This document shows positions 7,803 to 15,600 of a DNA stretch of 44,136 bases, one piece after another (within the stretch, counting starts at the first letter, position 1; each line of letters opens with the position of its first letter). Under the pieces are notes generated by a model. The model saw only the letters and a list, made by a program, of their open reading frames with translations. It was not told the DNA's origin and did not search any database. Both the position numbers and the translations under genes were made by a program. Source of the stretch: a virus; IMG/VR virus record IMGVR_UViG_3300022868_000039, positions 1 to 44,136 of that record; one strand, 5' to 3'.

Positions 7803-7890
7803 TTATGTAAATTGTTTAGTCAGGGCATTTGCTGATAATGAGGTAACCCCGATAAAAGAAGAAGATAAACCCCAAGATGACACAGTATGA
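7663..7890 (+). CDS. Hypothetical helical protein, 75 aa
   Basis: The protein is predicted helical: EKENSKELNNIITTLAKI, then TTKEELYQIAVIGSYVNCLV, then an acidic tail (IKEEDKPQDDTV). Its composition is more protein-like than the overlapping frame. The TGA stop overlaps the next start as ATGA-type coupling. No family recognised. Confidence 0.55.
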   Translation: MSQKSEKENSKELNNIITTLAKIQDQLWKEKRVTTKEELYQIAVIGSYVNCLVRAFADNEVTPIKEEDKPQDDTV

Positions 7891-8315
7891 CTTTAAAAAC
7901 AAATCTTAGAGTACAAAAATTTATTTTAAATAAGGCTGGGTATCGTCTTCTGCCTATTAGAGATTTCAGACTAAGATATCACGAGTGGATGAGAAGTGTA
8001 TGCCCCCAAGAAAGTCCTTACCCAAGATTTCACATAGTTAAGGACTTTGGGAAGAAGAAGTATGAAATACATTTAGATATGTATCGCACTCATAGAAAAA
8101 AATTATCTGGAACAATAATATCAGAAGGATATATTTTAAGAAAAGAGGCATTAAGAATTTATAAAATATCCTTTTTAGATTATTTAGAAAAAAATCAAGA
8201 TATACCAGGTAAGACCTATAAAATTAAAAAGATGGCAATACGTTTAAAACGATTTCAAAATGGAGTAGACGAATTCGCAAAAAAAAAAAGAAGAAAGGAA
8301 AGATTAATTTTATGA
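7887..8315 (+). CDS. Hypothetical basic protein, 142 aa
   Basis: A strongly basic protein with aromatic and arginine-rich segments (LLPIRDFRLRYHEWMRSVCP; KKYEIHLDMYRTHRKKLSG) and a Lys/Arg tail encoded across an 11-base A-run at about 8279-8289. Charge suggests nucleic-acid binding, perhaps with the HNH nuclease that follows in a 4-base ATGA overlap. No family recognised. Confidence 0.65.
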   Translation: MTLKTNLRVQKFILNKAGYRLLPIRDFRLRYHEWMRSVCPQESPYPRFHIVKDFGKKKYEIHLDMYRTHRKKLSGTIISEGYILRKEALRIYKISFLDYLEKNQDIPGKTYKIKKMAIRLKRFQNGVDEFAKKKRRKERLIL

Positions 8316-8587
8316 CTCAAACCTTTTTTAAAGAAGAACGAGAAGAAAAAAGAGGAACTCCTATTCCTGAAGAAACGAGATGGGCGATATTTAGTAGGTG
8401 TCAAGGGAAGTGTGAGTACTGTGGTAACCCAGCAGTAGATGCTCACCATATTCTCTCCCGTGCCCAAGGTGGGAGTAATAATGTTAATAACTTAATTGCT
8501 CTGTGTCGAGAATGCCACGACAATGATAAAATAAGAAATAAAATCGCAGAAAAACCCAAATATTATATGGGTAGATACAAATGGTAA
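8312..8587 (+). CDS. Small HNH endonuclease, 91 aa
   Basis: Residues 29-70 form a compact HNH (beta-beta-alpha metal) nuclease: CEYCGN knuckle, DAHHILSRAQGGSNN with the catalytic His pair, then NLIALCREC knuckle and H. The zinc-binding cysteine pairs are intact. The N-terminus is charged (FFKEEREEKRGTP) and lacks a NUMOD or other targeting domain. Phage HNH proteins of this size may be free-standing nicking enzymes or packaging partners of the terminase. No terminase is near it here, and the homing modules at 8806 and 9988 are of a different type. Confidence 0.85.
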   Translation: MTQTFFKEEREEKRGTPIPEETRWAIFSRCQGKCEYCGNPAVDAHHILSRAQGGSNNVNNLIALCRECHDNDKIRNKIAEKPKYYMGRYKW

Positions 8588-8615
8588 GGATTTTTTAGAT
8601 AATTAAAATATTATT

Positions 8616-8783
8616 ATGACCTCACAAATGAAAAAGAATGTTAAAGACATTGTTTATGCTATTTTATTATTTATTGGTGTTTGTGTCCTTTTGGGTTGCT
8701 TATCTATATTTCTGTCAAAAATACAAAATTACCTCCTTCATCTTGGCTCTAACGAGGAGATAACCATTAAAAATAAATTCTAA
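8616..8783 (+). CDS. Small single-pass membrane protein, 55 aa
   Basis: The ORF begins MTSQMKKNVKDIVYAILLF and has one long hydrophobic segment at about residues 12-33 with two cysteines (GVCVLLGC), then a short polar tail (SNEEITIKNKF). This suggests a single membrane span with the positive N-terminus inside. It fills an otherwise empty 218-base gap. No function can be assigned. Confidence 0.5.
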   Translation: MTSQMKKNVKDIVYAILLFIGVCVLLGCLSIFLSKIQNYLLHLGSNEEITIKNKF

Positions 8784-8805
8784 AAAGTATGAATAAAATA
8801 ATTTT

Positions 8806-9912
8806 ATGGTTTCTGAAAAAACAAGAATATTAATGAGCAAAGCTCAAACTGGAAGAAAACACTCTGAAGCAACTAAAGAGAAGATACGCCAGGTAAGATT
8901 AGGAAAGAAACGAAAGCCTTTTTCAGAAGCAACTAAAAAAAAGATGAGTAAAGCTAAATTAGGAAATGAGTATTCTTTAGGTTTTAAACACGGAGAAAAA
9001 ATAAAGAAATTCCATAGAAATTTAATGTTAGGCAATAAGTATAGATTAGGAATAAAACATACTGAAGCTACAAAGAAAAAGATAAGAAAATCGTCTTTAG
9101 GCGAAAAAGGAAATAATTGGCAAGGTGGTATTACTAAATCTTCTTCTTTAATAAGAAGTAGTGCCAGATATGTAAAATGGAGAAAGGATATTTTCAAGCG
9201 TGACAACTATATTTGTCAAAAATGTCATTTAAAAGCAAGTGGATTTTTAGAGGTACACCATAAAAAATCTTTTTCTTCTATTTTAAAAAGGTATGGTATA
9301 GTTACAAACGAAGAGGCAGTAAAATGTAAGGAATTGTGGGGCTTGAAAAATGGTGTTACTCTTTGTAAGGAATGTCATAAATTAACCAATACACATATAA
9401 ATAAAATCAATACAAATATGTTAGCAAAAGTATCTTCACTCATATCTATTGACCCAGGAAGCATCCAAATCGGGATAGCTTTTTTTCAAGACGAAAAACT
9501 AATAGAGTCTAAACAAATAAAATTATCGGGGGATACTTTTTATAGTCGACTAAGAAATTTAAAGTTAAGTGTGATAAAATTTTTTGAAAAACACTCTATT
9601 GTAGAGTTTATGGCGGTTGAGACCCCCTTTATAGGGCGAAACCCTCAAGCAGGGCTAAAGATAGGGCAATGCAGGGGTCTGATATTAGGCATAGGGTTTG
9701 ATTATGATTGTAAAGTCATAGATATAGCCCCACAAGAGACCCGTAGCTATTATGGAGTTAGCACAAGAGCTAAAAAAGAAGAATATCAAAGAATAGTTAA
9801 GTTAGAAAATCAGAATAAAGTAATGGGCAGTGATGAAGCAGATGCTGTTGCCATTGGTTGTACTGCATTACATAAAATAAAAAAAACCCGTCTATACAAC
9901 GAAGCTATTTAA
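8806..9912 (+). CDS. NUMOD3/HNH homing endonuclease fused to a RuvC-type Holliday junction resolvase
   Basis: Two unrelated enzymes share one 368-residue frame. Residues 1-204 are a GIY/HNH-associated homing module: repeated NUMOD3 motifs (GRKHSEATKEKIR, PFSEATKKKMSKAKLG, IKHTEATKKKIRKSSLG), then an HNH core (RDNYICQKC, EVHHKKSF, VTLCKECHKL). From Met205 (base 9418) a complete RuvC-like nuclease of 164 residues starts: ISIDPGS (first Asp), FMAVETPF (Glu), and SDEADAVAIG (final acids). The RuvC part is full-length for phage members and could start on its own at ATG 9418. A homing cassette apparently landed at the 5' end and stayed in frame. Fusion or internal initiation cannot be told apart by sequence. 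Confidence 0.85.
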   Translation: MVSEKTRILMSKAQTGRKHSEATKEKIRQVRLGKKRKPFSEATKKKMSKAKLGNEYSLGFKHGEKIKKFHRNLMLGNKYRLGIKHTEATKKKIRKSSLGEKGNNWQGGITKSSSLIRSSARYVKWRKDIFKRDNYICQKCHLKASGFLEVHHKKSFSSILKRYGIVTNEEAVKCKELWGLKNGVTLCKECHKLTNTHINKINTNMLAKVSSLISIDPGSIQIGIAFFQDEKLIESKQIKLSGDTFYSRLRNLKLSVIKFFEKHSIVEFMAVETPFIGRNPQAGLKIGQCRGLILGIGFDYDCKVIDIAPQETRSYYGVSTRAKKEEYQRIVKLENQNKVMGSDEADAVAIGCTALHKIKKTRLYNEAI

Positions 9913-9916
9913 AAGA

Positions 9917-9952
9917 CACCACAAGCGATAGATTTTCTCCATCGCTTAGGTG
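9917..9952. other. Hairpin after the RuvC gene
   Basis: An inverted repeat CACC-ac-AAGCGAT ... ATCGCTT-a-GGTG surrounds an 11-base loop, with stem arms at 9923-9929 and 9941-9947. It has no T-run directly after it, so it is more likely a 3'-end stabilising structure or first part of a two-stage terminator than a stand-alone terminator. Confidence 0.5.
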
Positions 9953-9978
9953 AGATAACTATATTAAATAAAAAGGTG

Positions 9979-10013
9979 AAAGACAGTCTATTCGGTTGGA
10001 CTGCTTTTTTTTC
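9979..10013. terminator. Bidirectional rho-independent terminator at the convergent junction
   Basis: Stem AAAG-(a)-CAGTC at 9979-9988 pairs with GACTG-CTTT at 9999-10007 around a 10-base loop. It is followed by a run of eight T on the plus strand (10005-10012). Reading the minus strand, the stem is followed by CTTTCACCTTTTT, so it can stop both blocks. The left arm overlaps the stop codon of the minus-strand homing endonuclease. Confidence 0.75.
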
Positions 10014-10674
10014 CTCTTATGTCAATATATCGAGCTTTATTAGCATAAGTATCGGTTAATTTATGACATTCTTTGCAAAGAGTAAGACCATTTGAAAGTT
10101 TCCATAAATCTTTACATTTATATGCTTGAGATAAAAAAAATATAAAATATTTATCCAATAATTTAGATAAAGCAAGTTTATGATGTGCTTCTAAAAAACA
10201 ACCTCGTTGTTTACATTTTTGACAAATATAATTATCTCTTTCAAATACTTCTTTTCTCCATTTTCTATATTTAGCACTATTTCGTATATACAAAACAAGC
10301 TTTGTTTTACCGCCTTTCCAATTATTTGTTTTTTCTTTATTTTTTAACCAATAGTTACTCATTTTCTTTTTAGTTTTTTCAGAGTGTTTAAAACCTAAAG
10401 AACTTTTACGCATTTTTTTTATTGTCTCTTCTGAATGTTTTCTTCCTAACCAATATTTATTATTTTTGTTAGTATTACTAATTTTATCTTTCGTTGCTTG
10501 TGTATGTTTTTTGCCAAAGAAAGGATTATCCTTACCAATATATTTGCCTTTTTTACTATTACTCATTTTAATTTTTATTTTTTCTGATAAAATTACTCCC
10601 TTTCTTGAAGAAACTCTACCTTGACAGGCAAGACTAATGTTTTTTCTATGGCTTTTAGTAAATACTCTTGACAT
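9988..10674 (-). CDS. NUMOD3/HNH homing endonuclease, 228 aa
   Basis: The protein has NUMOD-like repeats (FTKSHRKNISLACQGR, KKHTQATKDKIS, RKHSEETIKKMRKSSLG, FKHSEKTKKKMS) followed by an HNH core: ERDNYICQKC, LEAHHKLALSKLL, LTLCKECHKLTDT. It is clearly related to the module fused to RuvC 70 bases away on the other strand; the segment KWRKEVFERDNYICQKC differs there in only a few positions. It is free-standing, with its stop in the terminator stem. A consensus sigma70-type promoter sits immediately upstream, so it can be expressed separately. It looks like a recent mobile insert at the end of the late block. Confidence 0.9.
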   Translation of the reverse strand: MSRVFTKSHRKNISLACQGRVSSRKGVILSEKIKIKMSNSKKGKYIGKDNPFFGKKHTQATKDKISNTNKNNKYWLGRKHSEETIKKMRKSSLGFKHSEKTKKKMSNYWLKNKEKTNNWKGGKTKLVLYIRNSAKYRKWRKEVFERDNYICQKCKQRGCFLEAHHKLALSKLLDKYFIFFLSQAYKCKDLWKLSNGLTLCKECHKLTDTYANKARYIDIRGKKSSPTE

Positions 10675-10682
10675 ATACTATT

Positions 10683-10711
10683 ATTATAGTATATTTATAG
10701 TAATTTGTCAA
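10683..10711 (-). promoter_or_regulatory. Consensus sigma70-type promoter for the homing endonuclease
   Basis: Reading the minus strand, TTGACA (10711-10706) is separated by exactly 17 bases from TATAAT (10688-10683). Both hexamers match the textbook consensus in full. The start codon is at 10674-10672, so transcription would begin only a few bases before ATG, giving an almost leaderless mRNA. An 8-bp inverted repeat (TATACTAT / ATAGTATA, 10674-10693) overlaps the -10 and the start, and could act as an operator. Confidence 0.8.
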
Positions 10712-10714
10712 CTC

Positions 10715-10915
10715 TTAAGGAGTATTTTTATTTTTTCTTAGGTCTAAATAAATAAATGTTCCAATTCCAATTACTAACAAAACTATTAACATCCAAAAAT
10801 TTAACTGAGTATCAATTAATTTATTAATAGCAAAAGCTACTAAAGCAGTCGCAATAGAGGATAGCCCTGCAAATTTAACTGCTGATTTCTGATTAAGTGT
10901 AAGAAGTTTTTTCAT
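10715..10915 (-). CDS. Small two-TM membrane protein, lysis-cassette candidate, 66 aa
   Basis: I chose the ATG at 10915 (MKKLLTLNQKSAVKF) because it follows the previous stop by four bases; a longer frame to 10951 would overlap that gene. Two hydrophobic segments (about 14-32 and 40-57) are separated by NKLIDTQLN, with a positive tail (LRKNKNTP). This fits a small class II holin-like or antiholin-like topology. It follows another tiny membrane protein and the cysteine peptidase, so a lysis role is plausible but unproven. Confidence 0.6.
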   Translation of the reverse strand: MKKLLTLNQKSAVKFAGLSSIATALVAFAINKLIDTQLNFWMLIVLLVIGIGTFIYLDLRKNKNTP

Positions 10916-10919
10916 ATTT

Positions 10920-11024
10920 TTACTTTCTCCACGGGTCAAATAGTATTCCAACTACAAACCCCGCAATTACTAATATTGTATTATGAATTAAAATAAATTC
11001 TAATGAGATTGAATTACAATCCAT
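10920..11024 (-). CDS. Tiny membrane protein, 34 aa
   Basis: A 34-residue ORF, MDCNSISLEFILIHNTILVI at the start and GFVVGILFDPWRK at the end, is predicted to be mostly one membrane helix with a basic C-terminus. It sits exactly between the peptidase stop (11029) and the next start (10915) with 4-base gaps on both sides, the spacing typical of genes in this block. Very short, so confidence is moderate. Confidence 0.5.
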   Translation of the reverse strand: MDCNSISLEFILIHNTILVIAGFVVGILFDPWRK

Positions 11025-11028
11025 ATTT

Positions 11029-11922
11029 TTATTTATTAGTTAATTCTAATTCACCCTCAATAATCTTGTCCCAATCAACTCCACCATCTTCCTTTTTAGC
11101 GATTTCTTTATTAAAGCCCAATGCCATAGAAATCAAAGTGTCTTCACTAATGGCAGGTATCCAAAAACCAACCGCAGATGAATTTTTATCTTTAATTATT
11201 TTTGTAAAATTATTCATAGAGTCTTCCTTCCAATTCTCTGGCAAATCTCTGAAAGACTTGCACCAAGTAATTGGGTAATTGCTACTTAAAATTTTTTCTG
11301 GTTTTCCACAACTATCTCTTACATACATTCTACCATTTTTATCAATATAATAAATATACACTGCGTGATGAAACTCTACTTTGTCAGGAGGCTGTACTTC
11401 TCCGTCTCGTTCCCAATTAGTATTATTATCACCAACAGCAATTTGTAAGGGTGAATGTTCTAAAGCGTCAATCATTGCAGATTTGGTTAGAACCCAAGAA
11501 TGATTACCACCAAAGTATCTCTTTCCCGCTTGTGGTAAATTAAATATACTGCCCCACTTACTCCAACCACCTGTTAGCATTTCTTGAGTAAAAGGAGTTG
11601 CATATTCTAAGTCTGTCCCTTTATTTATAAAAGTATCTGATACTTTATTAAAAGTATTTCCATTCTTTTTTGTTTTACTTTCTACTCCCAATCTTCTATC
11701 AGATAAATTTAGTTGAATTCCCAGCCTGTTAGCCATCGCCTCACCACAATCTAATCTACTAAAGATTACGCAGAAAGGAATCCACCACTGTTTTTCCCTC
11801 TCTGGTAAATAAGGCTTCCAATTAAAGGATTGCTTTTTTTGCGTTGTTCCAAAAATTAACTCATAAATAGCATCTTTTTTCTTTATCTTTTCTGGAATGT
11901 AGGTATTGATGTGTTTAATCAT
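11029..11922 (-). CDS. Papain-like cysteine peptidase, possible endolysin
   Basis: This 297-residue protein has features of papain-fold cysteine peptidases: a probable nucleophile in SRLDCGEAMANRLG near residue 59, and a later FHHAVYIYYIDKNGRMYVRDSCG-type element where His is followed by a beta-hairpin and Asp. No signal peptide or membrane span is visible. It lies after the tail genes and before two small membrane proteins, the usual place for a lysis enzyme. It could cut peptidoglycan peptides or a virion or host protein. The family call rests on motif pattern only. Confidence 0.6.
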   Translation of the reverse strand: MIKHINTYIPEKIKKKDAIYELIFGTTQKKQSFNWKPYLPEREKQWWIPFCVIFSRLDCGEAMANRLGIQLNLSDRRLGVESKTKKNGNTFNKVSDTFINKGTDLEYATPFTQEMLTGGWSKWGSIFNLPQAGKRYFGGNHSWVLTKSAMIDALEHSPLQIAVGDNNTNWERDGEVQPPDKVEFHHAVYIYYIDKNGRMYVRDSCGKPEKILSSNYPITWCKSFRDLPENWKEDSMNNFTKIIKDKNSSAVGFWIPAISEDTLISMALGFNKEIAKKEDGGVDWDKIIEGELELTNK

Positions 11923-11952
11923 AACAAATTATTATTTTTCTTGTTAAGATAC

Positions 11953-12192
11953 TTATTCAACGACCTTTGAAGTTTCTTCAGGAGAAGGTTTTTCTTCTTT
12001 TGGCGAAGATAATTTTTCCTTTAAAATTCTTAATTGTTGCACTGCCCCATCTAAAGCCAATAGATTTGATTCATTGTCGTGAATAAACTTCTTAGCTTCT
12101 GCAATTTTTGTGGCAAGTCCTTGAAAGTTTGCCGATTTTTCTTCTAACTCTTTTTCTATTAGAGTTAGTGTGTTTGTGTTTTCATTAGTCAT
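11953..12192 (-). CDS. Small coiled-coil protein, 79 aa
   Basis: The sequence is heptad-like and highly charged (TLIEKELEEKSANFQGLATK, then AVQQLRILKEKL), with a proline/glutamate-rich tail (SSPKEEKPSPEETSKVVE). This indicates an elongated helix that probably oligomerises. It sits after the tail-tip genes, so it may be a small tail accessory or chaperone. No family recognised. Confidence 0.65.
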   Translation of the reverse strand: MTNENTNTLTLIEKELEEKSANFQGLATKIAEAKKFIHDNESNLLALDGAVQQLRILKEKLSSPKEEKPSPEETSKVVE

Positions 12193-12209
12193 AATGTTCT
12201 TTCTCTTTA

Positions 12210-12617
12210 TTAATTATTATTTACTTTTTCCTCAAGCTCACGCACTTGTTTAGTTAAACGATTAATACAATGAGCCATAGTTAAATATAAATCTTGTTTA
12301 GATTCAAACATTCCTATCATCTGCCCTTCACGAAATACCTTTGGGTTTAGCCCACAAGTTGGCAGTACTTCTGGTGGAATGCTTCTTTTACGATTAGCAA
12401 TTGCTACCATATCATCAACATCACCCAAAGGTTCAAAAGTATCTGGGTTAAACTTATCTTTAGGAATAGGATTCATTTTTTTATTTATAACCTCAGTATA
12501 ATGTGCCTGTCGTTCTACGAGTGTTTTGGTTTTATTCAAATACAAAGGTTTGGCAGTTTGTTTTTTAAACTTTACCTCTATATCATCCTCTTTTTTTTGT
12601 ATTTTTTCTTCTGGCAT
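12210..12617 (-). CDS. Hypothetical protein after the tail-tip gene, 135 aa
   Basis: The N-terminus is charged and disordered-looking, the middle contains prolines and an FEPLGDVDDMVAIANRKRSI segment, and the C-terminus is a coiled coil (LTMAHCINRLTKQVRELEEK). It starts four bases after the tail-tip stop and is probably co-translated. Position suggests a tail-tip accessory or fibre chaperone. No family recognised. Confidence 0.6.
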   Translation of the reverse strand: MPEEKIQKKEDDIEVKFKKQTAKPLYLNKTKTLVERQAHYTEVINKKMNPIPKDKFNPDTFEPLGDVDDMVAIANRKRSIPPEVLPTCGLNPKVFREGQMIGMFESKQDLYLTMAHCINRLTKQVRELEEKVNNN

Positions 12618-12621
12618 AAAT

Positions 12622-15600
12622 TTAATAAGCAGTCATATCAAAAGTTCCTGTCCAAGCCCCTCCAGGCTGTCCTCTAAATTCTTCTAATCCGCCACTATCA
12701 TAGCATACAATATCTCCTTGTGCAGAAGGATTGGAAGTTCCGACATCTAACCCTAATTTTGTACAATTCAATACACCAATAATATCGGCATTGCCACTTA
12801 CATAGAAAGCATTAGTTGGAGTTATTGCCGCACCGACTGCCAATTTACTTGAAATAGATTGCTCTGTGGTATCGATTCGAGAAGTAGTAAGTTCATACCC
12901 TGTTATTGTATGTGCTAAAACTTGAGAAGCAGTAACCGACCTTGCATAAATATCACCACCATCTATTTTTGTTACATCACTGGCGTGTCTCCACGCTTCA
13001 ATATTTGTTTTTGTAGTACTGTTTTGAAATATTCTATTTGTTGCATCTGAAGCTAACTTTCCAACTACAATTGAAGTCGCCCCCAGTCTATCAACTGATA
13101 ATGTTCCTGTAGAAATATTACTTGCGTTCAAGTTGGTAATTGTTATGGTAGTAGCATTTATAGAACCAGATTTTAAATCATCCGCTACCAAATCACCTCT
13201 AATTGTTATGGTAGGAGAACCCCCAGAATTAAATCTTAAATAATGAGTAGCATCTCCGTATACTTCAAAATAAACAGCTCCCCCAGAAGTTTTTTGTAAT
13301 AAGAATCCTGCCACACTATCAGCATACGAACTTTTACCGTAAGAAGCAATCAATCCACCAATTCCTGAACCACCTACCTTTAGTGTATCACGAAAATAAC
13401 CATTATCACCAGCAATAATCGGAGAGTAAATTGCTTTATTAGAAATGAAAGTCCCTCCCGATAAGATGCCTTCTCGTAACTTATCTAAATTGCCATCATC
13501 TGTCCAGCCTACATCATTAGAGTATTCACTTAAATCCGCACTATTAGGAGGGTTGGCATCAGAAATTTGACTCCAAGTAATCGTTGAGCCTGGTCCCAAA
13601 ACAATATCTCCTGAAATTTCTAATACACCTGTTTGAGTATTAAATCTTAAATAATTATCTCCGTCATAATACATCTCAAATTTTGAGTAATCAGTAGCAG
13701 TTTTTTCTAACCAAAATCCTTTGCTTGCATCTGCATAATCTGTTTTGCCATAAGATTTTATAACAGAGGCAATTCCTGATTGGCCCATTGTTAGAGTATC
13801 TCTAAAATAACCATCTATACCTGCCAAAACAGGACTATAAATCACATCTTCTTTTATAAAGCTACTCCCACTGTATTCTATGTTAGCTTCAGTAATTGGA
13901 GTATCTCCTGCTTGGATACTTTCTATACTACTTTGAGCTTGTGATATACTTTGGTTAATCAAAGTTTCTTCCTCTGATACTGCGGCGGTTAAGTCGCCCC
14001 CTATCTGTCCTAATTCAAGTAAAGCAGAGTCAATTTTATACGATATTCTTTTAACAACCAAACCATCAGCAAAAGTAGTTTGTAAGTCATCACGAAGATT
14101 CCTGATACAGATTCTATGCCCTGGTTCAATACCTGCAATATTATATTTGTCAGTTACTTCAATTGTCAATTCTTGCTTAGGGTCTTTTCGGTAAGCCAAT
14201 ACTTTTGTTACTCTAATATCTGAAACTGCACTTGATAATACAGCAGAGTCTTGCTGAAATAAAGTAATTCTGCCGTAATCATCTTGTGAATCACTATTTT
14301 TATCATAATCAAAAACATACGAAGCATCTGCAGTTGAACGCCCATTCCAAAATACAAAATAATTAACTACACTTTCTATAGTTTTATGTGATTTAATCTC
14401 GGCAATGTCCCTACCAATAACTAATGTATGCTCCGTTTGTGAACTACTGTCTTTAACATACAAATCACCCTCACCATCTACATACCAATACCAAGTAGTA
14501 GGTAAATACTCTTCTATTTTTTTCAGAGTGTCTAAATGTTTCATTCTATCAAAAGTGTAAGATACAGAGTTACCACAATCATCAATCGTAGTTCCCCAAA
14601 TATATGAAACCATTGGATTGGTAGTTTGTAAGATAAAATTATCTAAAATATTTTTAATAATTTTTGAAGAGGATTCAGCAGTTTCTTCCACATAAAAGCC
14701 AGCAGGCTCAGTCGGCTCATAAGGCGGAGTACCAGAAATATTATAATAGTCATTACTCAATTTAGAAACCGCGCCATAAAAAGTCAATACAACAGTTTCC
14801 TGACCATTTGTATATTGTGGTCCGATAGCAACTAAATATCCGTAAAAAATTTGTTTATCTGTATTAAACCTATCAGTTAAAAATATTTTTAATCTATTGC
14901 CGTATTTGATTGCCCCCGTTGGATTCTTTACTGCATCATACTCATCATAATTATCTATTGGTTTTTTTAGAGAAATGGTTACTCCCCCCACGCCACCATT
15001 AATAGTTCGGCTAATCGTCAAGTTAGAAATTATTTCATCTGGGCTTAGAACCTTAATAAAAGTTCCGTCTGGCTCATATAATTTATAACAAAGTTTATTT
15101 TCTACCCTTTCCCTTTCTATTATGTTAGATTTGGCTGAAAGAGTTGTATAGGACATTACTATTAATTGTGCCTTTGCAGAAATATTAGTTAAAACGCCAG
15201 TTTCTTTAATATTTGCTTTGGTGGTAATAGCTTTTGTCTTTGTATTTTGTATTCTTGCTTTGGCAGACAAAAGATTAGGCAACCCAAGATTTCCTTTTGC
15301 TAACAGAGTTTGTATTGTAGTAGATACTAACTGTGCTTTGCCCAAAATTAAAGAAGAACACACACTTTTTAAATTAGAAAGTGCGGATATACTTGTTGAA
15401 GAAGTAGATAACCCAGTATAATGCACAGTTAAAGTAACATAGTCTATCTGTGGGTATACAGGAGTGTAGGAATGTTGACAACAGACTACTTTAACAGTAA
15501 CCCCGTTTATTATTGCCCCGCTTGGTACAGAGCAATTAAAATTAGTTACTTTCAAATAGTAAGAAGTTTCTATTGTTCCTGCAGTTGTTTTAACAGAATA

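Noticed and set aside
8278-8290. A-run suggesting a frameshift at the end of the 142-residue protein
   Set aside because: The frame continues to a normal stop that overlaps the next start by four bases, as elsewhere in this block.
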